A DNA stretch of 64,000 bases from Rhizobium chutanense (GCF_002531935.1 NZ_NWSV01000004.1:372001-436000), one strand, 5' to 3'. Positions 48,764-57,677 are shown, counted from the first letter of the stretch. Program-made: numbers and translations. The notes: generated by a model not told the origin, from the letters alone.

Positions 48764-49450
48764 ATGCCCATATTCGATCTTTCCAACACCCCTCTTCGCG
48801 AACTGAACAGCGCGCTGCACACCCTTTCCCAAGGGGCCAACGACACGGAATTCGAAGTCATCAACCCGCGCGGCAGCCATGCCGTTGCCGTCGGCATCGA
48901 CAGCCCCGTCACGGTCGCCGTCAGGGGATCGGTCGGCTATTACTGCGCCGGCATGAATGACGGCGGCAGGGTGACGGTTCATGGTTCGGCCGGTCCCGGC
49001 GTTGCCGAAAACATGATGTCCGGCACCGTCGTCATCGAGGGCGATGCCAGCCAATATGCCGGCGCCACCGGCCGCGGCGGCCTGCTCGTCATCAAGGGCA
49101 ATGCGGCCTCGCGCTGCGGCATTTCGATGAAGGGCATCGACATCGTCGTTCATGGCAGCATCGGCCACATGTCGGCCTTCATGGGCCAGTCCGGCCATCT
49201 CGTCGTGCTCGGCGACGCCGGCGATGCGCTGGGGGATTCGCTCTACGAAGCCAAGCTGTTCGTCCGCGGCGAGGTCAAGAGCCTCGGTTCCGACTGCATC
49301 GAGAAAGAGATGCGGCCGGAGCATCTGGACAAGCTTGCCGAACTGCTCGAGCGCGCCGGGGTGACGGGCGTCAGGCCCGAAGAGTTCAAGCGCTACGGCT
49401 CGGCCCGCAAGCTCTACAATTTCAACATCGACAACGCCGACGCGTATTGA
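48764..49450 (+). CDS. glxC: GXGXG-domain glutamate synthase-like protein (GlxC/MgsB-like)
   Basis: A 228-residue right-handed beta-helix protein with repeated Gly-x-Gly-type turns (VRGSVGYYCAGMNDGGRVTV; EGDASQYAGATGRGGLLVIK; HGSIGHMSAFMGQSGHLVVL), matching the C-terminal structural domain of glutamate synthase large subunit. It links the amidotransferase and FMN subunits. It lies between them, with 69 bases before and 14 after. Confidence 0.9.
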   Translation: MPIFDLSNTPLRELNSALHTLSQGANDTEFEVINPRGSHAVAVGIDSPVTVAVRGSVGYYCAGMNDGGRVTVHGSAGPGVAENMMSGTVVIEGDASQYAGATGRGGLLVIKGNAASRCGISMKGIDIVVHGSIGHMSAFMGQSGHLVVLGDAGDALGDSLYEAKLFVRGEVKSLGSDCIEKEMRPEHLDKLAELLERAGVTGVRPEEFKRYGSARKLYNFNIDNADAY

Positions 49451-49464
49451 GGCGAGGGACATCC

Positions 49465-50793
49465 ATGAGCTATCACAACCCCTACACCCCGCCGCGCAAA
49501 TCCGCGACGTTCGATGACTATACGCTCGCCGAAATCCGCCGTGCGGCTGCGACCGGTATCTATGACATTCGCGGCGCCGGCACCAAGCGCAAGGTTCCGC
49601 ATTTCGACGACCTGCTGTTTCTCGGCGCCTCGATCTCGCGTTATCCGCTCGAAGGCTACCGTGAGAAATGCGACACATCAGTGGTGCTCGGCTCCCGTTT
49701 CGCCAAGAAACCGATCACGCTGAAGACGCCGATCACCATTGCCGGCATGAGCTTCGGCGCGCTGTCCGGCAATGCCAAGGAAGCGCTCGGCCGCGGGGCA
49801 ACAATCGCCGGCACCTCGACCACCACAGGCGACGGCGGCATGACGGATGAGGAACGCGGCCATTCGCAGACGCTGGTCTACCAATATCTGCCGTCGCGCT
49901 ACGGCATGAATCCGAAGGACCTGCGCCGCGCCGATGCAATCGAAGTCGTGGTCGGCCAGGGCGCCAAGCCCGGCGGCGGCGGCATGCTGCTCGGCCAGAA
50001 GATCTCCGACCGCGTCGCCAATATGCGCAATCTGCCGAAGGGCATCGACCAGCGCTCGGCCTGCCGCCATCCGGACTGGACCGGTCCCGACGATCTGGAA
50101 ATCAAGATCATGGAGCTGCGCGAGATCACCGACTGGGAAAAGCCGATCTACGTCAAGGTCGGCGGTGCGCGTCCCTATTACGACACCGCTCTTGCGGTGA
50201 AGGCCGGCGCCGACGTCGTCGTGCTCGACGGCATGCAGGGCGGCACGGCGGCGACGCAGGACGTCTTCATCGAGAATGTCGGCATGCCGACACTTGCCTG
50301 CATTCGTCCGGCCGTCCAGGCGCTGCAGGATCTCGGCATGCACCGCAAGGTACAGCTGATCGTTTCCGGCGGCATCCGCTCGGGCGCCGACGTTGCCAAG
50401 GCGCTGGCGCTCGGCGCCGACGCGGTGGCGATCGGCACGGCGGCGCTCGTCGCCATCGGCGACAACGATCCGCACTGGGAAGAGGAATATCAGAAGCTCG
50501 GCACCACGGCCGGCGCTTATGACGACTGGCATGAAGGCAAGGATCCGGCCGGCATCACCACCCAGGATCCGGAGCTGGCAAAACGCCTCGACCCGGTTGC
50601 GGCCGGCCGCCGCCTCGCCAACTACCTCAAGGTGATGACGCTCGAGGCGCAGACGATCGCGCGTGCCTGCGGCAAGAACCACCTGCACAACCTCGAGCCG
50701 GAAGACCTCGTTGCACTGACGATCGAGGCATCGGCCATGGCGCAGGTGCCGCTCGCCGGCACCAACTGGATTCCCGGCAAGGGAGGCTTCTGA
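49465..50793 (+). CDS. glxD: FMN-binding glutamate synthase-like protein (GlxD/MgsC-like)
   Basis: A 442-residue protein equivalent to the FMN-binding central domain of glutamate synthase. Seen are the substrate loop MSFGALSGNAKEALGRGATI, TTTGDGGMTDEERGH, the FMN-phosphate region VSGGIRSGADVAKALALGAD and AVAIGTAALVAIG. The Cys cluster used for a 3Fe-4S centre is reduced (SACRHPDW and IARACGKNHLH hold two Cys). The ATG of MSYHNPYTPP with GAGGGA upstream is preferred. It catalyses the synthase step with ammonia or methylamine channelled from GlxB or GlnT products. Confidence 0.9.
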   Translation: MSYHNPYTPPRKSATFDDYTLAEIRRAAATGIYDIRGAGTKRKVPHFDDLLFLGASISRYPLEGYREKCDTSVVLGSRFAKKPITLKTPITIAGMSFGALSGNAKEALGRGATIAGTSTTTGDGGMTDEERGHSQTLVYQYLPSRYGMNPKDLRRADAIEVVVGQGAKPGGGGMLLGQKISDRVANMRNLPKGIDQRSACRHPDWTGPDDLEIKIMELREITDWEKPIYVKVGGARPYYDTALAVKAGADVVVLDGMQGGTAATQDVFIENVGMPTLACIRPAVQALQDLGMHRKVQLIVSGGIRSGADVAKALALGADAVAIGTAALVAIGDNDPHWEEEYQKLGTTAGAYDDWHEGKDPAGITTQDPELAKRLDPVAAGRRLANYLKVMTLEAQTIARACGKNHLHNLEPEDLVALTIEASAMAQVPLAGTNWIPGKGGF

Positions 50794-50800
50794 TTTCTAC

Positions 50801-50823
50801 CGGCCGGGCAAACGTCCCGGCCG
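50801..50823 (+). terminator. Hairpin after glxD
   Basis: CGGCCGGG and CCCGGCCG pair over a 7-base loop, directly after the glxD stop and 50 bases before glnT. There is no T run, so partial termination or mRNA-end protection is more likely than full termination. Confidence 0.5.
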
Positions 50824-50873
50824 TCTCACATCCATAACCTAAGTGTCTCCAAGAAATCCAAAGGGGAACGAGA

Positions 50874-52181
50874 ATGACACTGGATCTTGCTGCTTTTGCC
50901 AGAGACAAAGGCATCAAATATTTCATGATCAGCTACACGGACCTGTTCGGCGGTCAACGCGCCAAACTGGTCCCGGCTGAAGCCATTGCCGACATGCAGA
51001 AGGATGGCGCCGGTTTCGCGGGCTTCGCGACCTGGCTCGATCTGACGCCGGCCCATCCCGACCTGTTTGCAGTTCCCGATGCTTCCTCCGTCATCCAGCT
51101 CCCATGGAAGAAGGACGTCGCATGGGTTGCGGCCGACTGCGTCATGGACGATCAGCCCGTCGAACAGGCGCCGCGCGTGCTGCTGAAAAGACTGGTCGCC
51201 GAAGCTGCAAAAGAAGGGCTCCGGGTAAAAACCGGCGTCGAGCCCGAGTTCTTTCTCATCTCTTCCGACGGCTCGGTGATTTCAGATGAGTTCGATACCG
51301 CCGAGAAGCCTTGCTACGATCAGCAGGCGGTGATGCGCCGCTACGATGTCATCGCCGAGATTTGCGATTATATGCTCGAGCTCGGCTGGAAGCCCTATCA
51401 AAACGACCATGAGGATGCGAACGGCCAGTTCGAGATGAACTGGGAATATGACGACGCGCTGCAGACGGCGGACAAGCACTCCTTCTTCAAGTTCATGGTC
51501 AAGTCGGTCGCCGAAAAGCACGGCCTTCGCGCCACCTTCATGCCGAAGCCGTTCAAGGGCCTGACCGGAAACGGCTGCCATGCCCACATCTCGGTCTGGG
51601 ATATCGACGGCAAGGTCAACGCCTTTGCCGACAAGGAAATGGCCTTCGGGCTCTCCGCCCAGGGTAAAACCTTCCTCGGCGGCATCATGAAACACGCCTC
51701 GGCGCTGGCCGCGATCACCAATCCGACGGTCAATTCCTACAAGCGCATCAACGCGCCGCGCACGACATCGGGCGCCACCTGGTCGCCGAACACCGTGACC
51801 TGGACCGGCAACAACCGCACCCACATGGTGCGCGTGCCGGGGCCGGGACGTTTCGAGCTGCGCCTGCCGGACGGAGCGGTCAACCCCTACCTCTTACAGG
51901 CGATCATCATTGCCGCCGGCCTCGACGGTATCCGCAGCCAGGCAGACCCCGGCCCGCACTACGATATCGACATGTATGCCGAGGGGCATCTGGTGAAGGA
52001 TGCGCCGCGCCTGCCGCTCAACCTGCTCGATGCGCTGCGCGCCTATGATGCCGACGAGGGCCTGAAGCAGGCGATCGGGGCCGAGTTTTCGGCCGCCTAT
52101 CTCAAGCTCAAGCATCGGGAATGGAATGCCTACTGCTCGCATTTCACCCAGTGGGAACGCGACAGCACGCTCGACATCTGA
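50874..52181 (+). CDS. glnT: Glutamine synthetase III / gamma-glutamylmethylamide synthetase-like
   Basis: A 435-residue enzyme of the glutamine synthetase superfamily, the same length as rhizobial GlnT. Motifs are present: beta-grasp start YFMISYTDLFGGQRAKLVP, ATP/metal Glu in KTGVEPEFFLIS, NGCHAHISVWDIDG and the Arg-rich RVPGPGRFELRLPDGAVNP. GlnT is closely related to GmaS, which condenses glutamate with methylamine. Association with glxBCD and soxBDAG makes the methylamine reading attractive, whereas nitrogen assimilation via ammonium would be the classical one. A purine-rich AAGGGGAACGAG lies before the ATG. Confidence 0.88.
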   Translation: MTLDLAAFARDKGIKYFMISYTDLFGGQRAKLVPAEAIADMQKDGAGFAGFATWLDLTPAHPDLFAVPDASSVIQLPWKKDVAWVAADCVMDDQPVEQAPRVLLKRLVAEAAKEGLRVKTGVEPEFFLISSDGSVISDEFDTAEKPCYDQQAVMRRYDVIAEICDYMLELGWKPYQNDHEDANGQFEMNWEYDDALQTADKHSFFKFMVKSVAEKHGLRATFMPKPFKGLTGNGCHAHISVWDIDGKVNAFADKEMAFGLSAQGKTFLGGIMKHASALAAITNPTVNSYKRINAPRTTSGATWSPNTVTWTGNNRTHMVRVPGPGRFELRLPDGAVNPYLLQAIIIAAGLDGIRSQADPGPHYDIDMYAEGHLVKDAPRLPLNLLDALRAYDADEGLKQAIGAEFSAAYLKLKHREWNAYCSHFTQWERDSTLDI

Positions 52182-52211
52182 GAAGCGGGCAGACCTCTGC
52201 AGCGACAGGCC

Positions 52212-52238
52212 GGTCACGCCGACAGTTTCGGCGTGACC
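52212..52238 (+). terminator. Hairpin between glnT and purU
   Basis: GGTCACGCCGA and TCGGCGTGACC form a perfect 11-bp stem with a 5-base loop, further flanked by GGCC on both sides. There is no T run. It probably stabilises or partly separates the two transcripts. Confidence 0.6.
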
Positions 52239-52276
52239 AGGCCCTCTGCGCTTGAAACGGCGAAGGAAGAGACAGC

Positions 52277-53161
52277 ATGAAGAACGTCGTACTCACCGTA
52301 TCCTGCAAATCGACGCGCGGCATCGTGGCGGCGATTTCGAGCTATCTGGCCGAGAAGGGCTGCAACATCATCGACTCCAGCCAGTTCGACGATCTCGATA
52401 CCGGCAAGTTCTTCATGCGCGTCAGCTTCATTTCCGAAGAAGGCCTGTCCGGCACCGAGATCGGCGCCGATTTCGTCCCCGTCGCCGCGCCCTTCGCAAT
52501 GGAGTACGAATTCCACGACAGCGAGAAGCGCATGAAGGTGCTGCTGATGGTGTCGCGCTTCGGCCATTGTCTCAACGACCTGCTCTACCGCTGGAAGATC
52601 GGCGCGCTGCCGATCGACATCGTCGGCGTCGTCTCCAACCATTTCGATTACCAGAAGGTCGTGGTCAATCACGACATCCCCTTCCACCACATCAAGGTGA
52701 CGAAGGAGAACAAGCCCCAGGCGGAAGGCCAGCTCGTCGAGCTCGTCAACCAGACCGGCACCGAGCTGATCGTGCTCGCCCGCTACATGCAGGTCCTCTC
52801 CGACCAGCTCTGCAAGCAGATGTCGGGCAAGATCATCAACATCCATCACTCCTTCCTGCCGAGCTTCAAGGGCGCCAACCCTTACAAGCAGGCCTACCAG
52901 CGCGGCGTCAAGCTGATCGGGGCGACGGCGCATTACGTCACCGCCGATCTCGACGAAGGCCCGATCATCGAGCAGGACACGGCGCGCATCACCCATGCGC
53001 AGTCGCCGGACGACTATGTCTCGATCGGCCGCGATGTCGAAAGCCAGGTGCTGGCGCGCGCCATCCACGCCCACATCCATCACCGCACCTTCATCAACGG
53101 CAACCGCACCGTCGTCTTCCCGGCCAGCCCCGGAAGCTACGCCTCCGAACGCATGGGTTGA
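52277..53161 (+). CDS. purU: Formyltetrahydrofolate deformylase
   Basis: A 294-residue hydrolase converting 10-formyl-THF to formate and THF. The N-terminal ACT domain (LTVSCKSTRGIVAAISSYLA) and the formyltransferase-fold domain are complete; the catalytic triad is seen as Asn/His in INIHHSFLPSFKGANPYKQA and Asp in ADLDEGPIIEQD. Placement after glnT and near soxBDAG fits disposal of one-carbon units that reach folate from demethylation of methylated amines. GAAGGAAGAG precedes the ATG. Confidence 0.93.
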   Translation: MKNVVLTVSCKSTRGIVAAISSYLAEKGCNIIDSSQFDDLDTGKFFMRVSFISEEGLSGTEIGADFVPVAAPFAMEYEFHDSEKRMKVLLMVSRFGHCLNDLLYRWKIGALPIDIVGVVSNHFDYQKVVVNHDIPFHHIKVTKENKPQAEGQLVELVNQTGTELIVLARYMQVLSDQLCKQMSGKIINIHHSFLPSFKGANPYKQAYQRGVKLIGATAHYVTADLDEGPIIEQDTARITHAQSPDDYVSIGRDVESQVLARAIHAHIHHRTFINGNRTVVFPASPGSYASERMG

Positions 53162-53252
53162 GTCGGGTCTCTGAGATCACCGCAGAACTTCGATTGTTTC
53201 GCCGATCGGTCATCCACGACCGCGGCCTTTACTCCGGTCATATATGAGGAAG

Positions 53253-53277
53253 ATTCACTCTTTCCGGAAAGGTGAAT
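53253..53277. promoter_or_regulatory. Inverted repeat upstream of minC
   Basis: ATTCAC and GTGAAT flank the palindrome TTTCCGGAAA, giving an almost continuous 25-base inverted repeat. It lies about 130 bases before minC and after the purU stop. It could be a terminator-like hairpin for purU or an operator. Confidence 0.45.
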
Positions 53278-53347
53278 ATTTTCCGTTGCTTGCTTGCGTT
53301 TCCCCGCGGTGTCGAGCCACATTACGTTAGGGAATATCTGGGCCGCG

Positions 53348-53362
53348 TTAACTTTTTGTTAA
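53348..53362. promoter_or_regulatory. CtrA box upstream of minC
   Basis: TTAA-CTTTTTG-TTAA matches the CtrA consensus TTAA-N7-TTAA exactly. It lies 41 bases upstream of the preferred minC start. CtrA controls min genes in Sinorhizobium, as I recall, so cell-cycle control of minCDE is likely here too. Confidence 0.75.
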
Positions 53363-53403
53363 CCATGTCGGCGCTACACATGGTCAACGATTTCTTCACA
53401 CAG

Positions 53404-54123
53404 ATGACCAAAGTGCTAACAGACGCTCGCTCTATCCGCATCAAGGGCCGCTCTTTCCTGGCCGTCATGTTGTCCCCGGACCTTCCTTTCGACGATTGGT
53501 TGGCGAGGCTGGACGATCTGGCCGCACGTTCGGCCGGCTTCTTCCTCGGACGGCCTGTCGTGCTCGACCTGACGGACCTGCAAATCGACCGGCCGCAGCT
53601 GAAGGAGCTGATCGCCGAACTTGCCAAGCGCAATGTCAGCATCATGGGCATCGAAGGCGCGCGGCCGTCGATCCTCGGCTCGGGCATGCCACCGGCCCTC
53701 AAAGGCGGCCGGTCGGTTTCCGATATCGAGGTTCCCGCCAAGGAGACGGCCGATCCGCCGGCCAGACCGGCGATGGCCGAGCCCCGTCCTGCGACGCAAT
53801 CGATCGTCATCCGGGAACCTGTACGTTCGGGACAGTCGGTGATCTTTCCGGAAGGTGACGTCACCATCATCGGATCGGTCGCTTCCGGCGCCGAGGTGAT
53901 CGCGGGCGGATCGGTCCATATTTACGGCGCGCTGCGCGGCCGGGCCATGGCCGGTTCCATCGGCAACGCCTCGGCGCAGATCTTTTGCCGCAAGCTCGAG
54001 GCCGAGCTGGTGGCGATCGACGGCATCTACAAAATGGCGGAAGACATGGCCCCCAATCTTCGCGGACAGGCTGTTCAGCTCTGGCTCGAAGACGACGCGA
54101 TCATGGCGGAAAAATTGATCTGA
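53404..54123 (+). CDS. minC: Septum-site determining protein MinC
   Basis: A 239-residue inhibitor of FtsZ ring placement. The N-terminal FtsZ-interacting domain (MTKVLTDARSIRIKGRSFLA) is linked by a Pro/Ala-rich stretch (residues 115-140) to the beta-helical C-terminal domain (VTIIGSVASGAEVIAGGSVH and IYGALRGRAMAGSIGN), which binds MinD and FtsZ. Earlier in-frame Mets exist but the first of them nearly abuts a CtrA box, so the start at MTKVL is preferred even though no ribosome site is obvious. It forms an operon with minD and minE. Confidence 0.9.
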   Translation: MTKVLTDARSIRIKGRSFLAVMLSPDLPFDDWLARLDDLAARSAGFFLGRPVVLDLTDLQIDRPQLKELIAELAKRNVSIMGIEGARPSILGSGMPPALKGGRSVSDIEVPAKETADPPARPAMAEPRPATQSIVIREPVRSGQSVIFPEGDVTIIGSVASGAEVIAGGSVHIYGALRGRAMAGSIGNASAQIFCRKLEAELVAIDGIYKMAEDMAPNLRGQAVQLWLEDDAIMAEKLI

Positions 54124-54206
54124 CCGCAGCGCCGCGCCTCTCTTCGAGGGGCGCAAGGGATGCTGCAACACTTTGAATTACTAGGGCCGCGACAAAGGAG
54201 AGAGAC

Positions 54207-55022
54207 ATGGGGAAAGTGATCGTCGTCACGTCAGGCAAGGGCGGGGTCGGAAAGACGACCTCGACCGCCGCATTGGGAGCGGCGCTGGCGCAACGCAATG
54301 AAAAAGTCGTCGTCGTCGATTTCGATGTCGGCCTGCGCAACCTTGACCTCGTGATGGGCGCCGAGCGCCGGGTCGTCTACGACCTGATCAACGTCATCCA
54401 GGGCGACGCCAAGCTTCCCCAGGCGCTGATCCGCGACAAGCGCTTGGAAACGCTATTCCTGCTGCCGGCTTCGCAGACGCGCGACAAGGACAATCTGACG
54501 GCCGAAGGCGTCGAGCGCGTCATCAACGACCTGAAGCGCTATTTCGACTGGATCATCTGCGACAGCCCGGCCGGGATCGAACGCGGCGCGACGCTTGCCA
54601 TGCGCCATGCTGATGTTGCCGTCGTCGTCACCAATCCGGAAGTCTCGTCGGTACGCGATTCCGACCGCATCATCGGCCTGCTCGATGCCAAGACGGCCAA
54701 GGCCGAACGCGGCGAGCGGATGGAAAAGCACCTGCTGCTGACCCGCTACGACGCCAACCGCGCCGAACGCGGCGACATGCTGAAGGTCGACGACGTGCTG
54801 GAAATCCTGTCCATCCCGCTGCTCGGCATCGTGCCCGAAAGTATGGATGTGCTGCGCGCCTCCAATATCGGTGCCCCGGTCACGCTGGCAGAAAGCAAAA
54901 GCCCGGCCGCCATGGCCTATTTCGATGCCGCCCGCCGGCTCGCCGGCGAGGTTCTGCCGATCGCGATCCCGGAGGAAAAGCGGAACATTTTCGGTAAGAT
55001 CTTCGGACGGAGGGCAGCATGA
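54207..55022 (+). CDS. minD: Septum-site determining ATPase MinD
   Basis: A 271-residue deviant Walker ATPase that recruits MinC to the membrane. The P loop with signature Lys is GKGGVGKTT at residues 10-18, the switch is [18 protein letters not shown] and the second Asp is in [11 protein letters not shown]. The C-terminal membrane-targeting amphipathic helix ([15 protein letters not shown]) is present. It overlaps minE by four bases, and AAAGGAG precedes its ATG. Confidence 0.96.
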   Translation: MGKVIVVTSGKGGVGKTTSTAALGAALAQRNEKVVVVDFDVGLRNLDLVMGAERRVVYDLINVIQGDAKLPQALIRDKRLETLFLLPASQTRDKDNLTAEGVERVINDLKRYFDWIICDSPAGIERGATLAMRHADVAVVVTNPEVSSVRDSDRIIGLLDAKTAKAERGERMEKHLLLTRYDANRAERGDMLKVDDVLEILSIPLLGIVPESMDVLRASNIGAPVTLAESKSPAAMAYFDAARRLAGEVLPIAIPEEKRNIFGKIFGRRAA

Positions 55023-55279
55023 ATATTTTCCGTCTGTTCCACAAGCAGAGGACCGCACCGGCGGCCCGCGAACGCCTGCAGGTGCTGCTGGCCCACGAGC
55101 GCTCCTCGGCCGGCTCCGACCTGGTGTCGGTGCTGCGCGAGGAAATCCTTGCCGTCATCGCCAAGCACGTCGAACTCGACCACGACAAGGTGCAGGTGAC
55201 GATCGACCGCAACGAATTCGTCTCGACCCTGGAGATCGATGTCGAAATTCCGCTGAATGCGGCCGTCCAGGCCGCTTGA
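55019..55279 (+). CDS. minE: Cell division topological specificity factor MinE
   Basis: An 86-residue MinE. The N-terminal amphipathic helix and anti-MinCD region are seen as [20 protein letters not shown] and LLAHERSS, followed by the dimeric topological domain ([20 protein letters not shown]). It displaces MinC and stimulates MinD ATPase to produce pole-to-pole oscillation. Start overlaps the minD stop (ATGA). It is the last gene of the operon. Confidence 0.95.
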   Translation: MNIFRLFHKQRTAPAARERLQVLLAHERSSAGSDLVSVLREEILAVIAKHVELDHDKVQVTIDRNEFVSTLEIDVEIPLNAAVQAA

Positions 55280-55284
55280 AAGAC

Positions 55285-55313
55285 GGCGCTGCCTGTTTCC
55301 GACAGGCAGCGCC
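55285..55313 (+). terminator. Terminator-like hairpin of the min operon
   Basis: A perfect 12-bp stem (GGCGCTGCCTGT with ACAGGCAGCGCC) and a TTCCG loop, five bases after the minE stop codon. The T tract is lacking, as is common for rhizobial hairpin terminators followed by repeat elements. Confidence 0.7.
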
Positions 55314-55442
55314 TAAAGCGCGTCGCGGTCTTTCAGATGCACTTCTCGTGCTTTAGGTCTTTGTTTTTACGCATGTCTCGGCAAAAGCGTTTCACGCTTT
55401 GCCTGGCAAAACCGCTGCACAGTTTTGCGCGACATGCTCCAG
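55314..55442. repeat. RIME-like rhizobial intergenic repeat
   Basis: The stretch AAAGCGCGTCGCGGTCTTTC ... CTTTAGGTCTTTGTTTTTAC ... AACCGCTGCACAGTTTTGCG matches, from memory, a mosaic element found many times between genes in Rhizobium and Sinorhizobium (RIME type). It contains several short inverted repeats, for instance AAAGCG/CGCTTT, and sits between the min terminator and a convergent gene. Confidence 0.6.
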
Positions 55443-55444
55443 TA

Positions 55445-55855
55445 TCACGATTTTCTGGCTTTCCGATTGGCGTAACGCAGGTCGCGTGCGGCCTTTCGGG
55501 CGGCTTCATCGGCAATCACGCGCGCGATTCGGTCTTTCTCGGCCGCTTCGCGGGCCTCGATCTCGGCCCGTGCCGCCGCTTCGGCGGCAGCCTGACGTTC
55601 TGCTTCCGCAGCGCGCGCCCGCTCCCGCTCCTCAAGCTTTACCCGCTCCCGCTCGGCGCGGCGTTCTTCCCTGGCCGCAGCGACAGCCACACGTTCGGCC
55701 TGCTTTGCGAGCCGGGTCGGTTCGGCCGTTTCCTTGGCGGTGCGATAGGCGTTGAGGAGAGCCGCCTTAGCGTCGGCAGCGGCGCTGCGACGATCGGAAA
55801 GCTCGTTGTTTCTGCCGTGTTTCAAATCTATTACCTGACTGTTTGACTTCGACAC
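55445..55855 (-). CDS. DUF6481 family protein
   Basis: A 136-residue, highly charged, Ala/Arg/Glu-rich helical protein of the DUF6481 family found in Rhizobiales. The N-terminal motif is LSDRRSAAADAKAALLNAY and the rest is one long predicted coiled coil (ARAAEAERQAAAEAAARAEI). It starts with GTG. There is no signal peptide or membrane segment, so it is cytoplasmic. The role is unknown; in several rhizobia such genes are single units near stress genes. Confidence 0.75.
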   Translation of the reverse strand: MSKSNSQVIDLKHGRNNELSDRRSAAADAKAALLNAYRTAKETAEPTRLAKQAERVAVAAAREERRAERERVKLEERERARAAEAERQAAAEAAARAEIEAREAAEKDRIARVIADEAARKAARDLRYANRKARKS

Positions 55856-55905
55856 TAGAGCACGATGCCGAAAACTGCGCGGTTTCCGGAAGACCCTATG
55901 CTCTA
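55856..55905. repeat. Rhizobial intergenic palindrome with TAGAGCA ends
   Basis: TAGAGCA and TGCTCTA bound a 50-base element whose interior (GATGCCGAAAACTGCGCGGT) matches a common Rhizobium intergenic sequence family, from memory. It immediately precedes the GTG of the DUF6481 gene and so must include or displace its promoter. Confidence 0.6.
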
Positions 55906-55967
55906 CCTGTTCGATTTGGATCCAGATGATATTATGCCAATCCGGCGTAAAATCATCCAGACGTAAA

Positions 55968-56192
55968 TCACATTTTCTTTTTTCGCTTCATGGCCGGGGC
56001 GGTGACCGCCGTCAAGCGATCCTGCAATTCCTTGGCCTCACGGGCTTCACGCAATCTCGAGGTTTTTTCCTCACGGGCGCGCACGGTCGGATCAATCTCT
56101 TCCACCGCACGGCTGCGCGCCAAATATTGCGATTGCAGCTTTCCGAAGGCGATCTCCGCCCGCTGACGTGATTTGCTGTGTGAGTCCGTCAT
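55968..56192 (-). CDS. Small charged protein conserved in rhizobia
   Basis: A 74-residue basic protein starting MTDSHSKSRQRAEIAFGKLQ, with the segment YLARSRAVEEIDPTVRAREE and a Lys-rich end (MKRKKKM). AGGA lies five bases before the ATG. I do not know a function; unnamed proteins with this layout are common in Rhizobiales and some look transcription- or RNA-associated because of charge. It is transcribed toward the DUF6481 gene. Confidence 0.6.
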   Translation of the reverse strand: MTDSHSKSRQRAEIAFGKLQSQYLARSRAVEEIDPTVRAREEKTSRLREAREAKELQDRLTAVTAPAMKRKKKM

Positions 56193-56307
56193 ATCAGTCC
56201 TGGGTTTCATTACAGCGCGCCGCTTCAAATAGACGCCGTAATACGTTGAATTTATAAATCATTTTTTAAGTATAAATCATGCGGCAGCGGCCCGCTCACC
56301 AAACGCA

Positions 56308-56336
56308 ATAAAAAGGCCAGGCAACTTGCCTGACCT
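56308..56336 (-). terminator. Rho-independent terminator of the aldo/keto reductase gene
   Basis: On the minus strand AGGTCAGGC and GCCTGGCCT pair (one T-G) over a 5-base loop and are followed by TTTTTATT. It lies about 90 bases downstream of the reductase stop. Confidence 0.75.
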
Positions 56337-56424
56337 CACCTGTATCATGCTTTCGACAGCGCCAGTAGATCCGAGGGCACAGGAAAGCGGATATCGATTT
56401 TAGGCAGCTTGCAGAGGCCTCCGC

Positions 56425-57455
56425 TCAGCGGCCGCCCTCGATCTTGCGGTGGCGCTGGTTGGTGCCGCCCTTGCCGTAAGGATAGTCCAAGGGTTGCGGA
56501 GCGCTGACCTCGTTGAGCCTTCCCATCTCCTCTTCGGAGAGCGCGACCTTCATGGCGCCGAGATTGTCGGCGAGCTGTTCGGGCGTGCGGGCGCCGAGGA
56601 TGACCGAGGTGATCGCCGGCCGGGCGGCCGTCCAGGCGAGCGCCACCTGCGCCATGCTGACACCATGCGCCCTGGCGATCTCCTCGACGACGCCGATGAT
56701 GGCCCAGGTGCGCTCCTGCGCGTTGCGCGGCGCGTAGGATTCGCCGCCGCGATTGGGGTTCTCGCCGAGGCGGGTGGCACCCGTCGGCATCTCGTCGCGC
56801 TTGTATTTGCCAGTCAGCCAGCCGCCGCCGAGCGGCGACCACGGCAACAGGCCCATGCCGGCATCCTGGCAGGCCGCGACGATTTCGAGCTCGATGTCGC
56901 GCATCAGCAGATTATATTGCGGCTGCAATGTCACCGGACGCGTATAACCCCGCGCCTTGGCAATCTCCGAGGCCTTGGCGATGTGCCAGCCGACATAGTT
57001 GGAGAAGCCGTAATAGCCGATCTTGCCCGAGGAAACCGCGTCGTCGAGGAAACGCAGCGTCTCTTCGATCGGCGTCAGCGCGTCCCAGGCATGCATCTGG
57101 TAGAGGTCGATCTGCTCGAGGCCGAGGCGGCGGAGCGAATCGTCGAGCGCCTGGCCGAGATGCCGGCGCGACAGGCCGATATCATTGGGCCCGTTGCCCA
57201 TCGGAAACCGCCCCTTGGTGGCGACGATCGCCTGGCGGGCCTCGGTCGGGCGTGCCTTCAGCCAGCGTCCGATGATTTCTTCCGACTTGCCGGCGCTATA
57301 GACATCGGCGGTATCGATGAAATTGCCGCCCAGGCGAAATAATCGTCGAGCAGCTTGTGCGAGGCGGCCTCGTCGGCCTCCGCGCCGAAGGTCATGGTGC
57401 CCAGGCAATAGGCGGTGACGACGGTCCCGCTGGGACCGAGCTTGCGATAATCCAT
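56425..57455 (-). pseudogene. Aldo/keto reductase with a one-base frameshift
   Basis: An NADPH-dependent aldo/keto reductase of about 343 codons if the frame is corrected. It starts MDYRKLGPSGTVVTAYCLGT and continues to LLDDYFAW, where one G is missing from a G run (57329-57331 on the plus strand); the rest follows in another frame from GGNFIDTADVYSAGKSEEII onward with Tyr of the catalytic tetrad, Lys in ATKGRF and the C-terminal cofactor-binding part (ITSVILGARTPEQLADNLGA). It may be a true lesion or a sequencing error in a homopolymer. All remaining sequence is intact, which favours a recent or technical change. Confidence 0.85.
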
Positions 57456-57677
57456 TTCTTCCTCCTCATGCGGAGGCCCGCAGCCGACGCGCAAAATCGC
57501 CGGGGTAGAAGCCGGGGCTTCCGCAATCAATGACAATATCGAGCTTGAGGCGGCCTCTGCCGCCGGGATGACGTATGGCGCCCTGGCTCTCTGCGCAGGG
57601 GCGAGGGCAGCATAACCAATCCCGCCCCTGTCACAAGTGGGAAAAAATATTCCCACCCGCGGTAGCAACCGGCGACG

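Noticed and set aside
47765..49678. 637-residue minus-strand open frame opposite glxB-glxC
   Set aside because: Its composition mirrors the antisense of two well-supported genes; no start site or domain.
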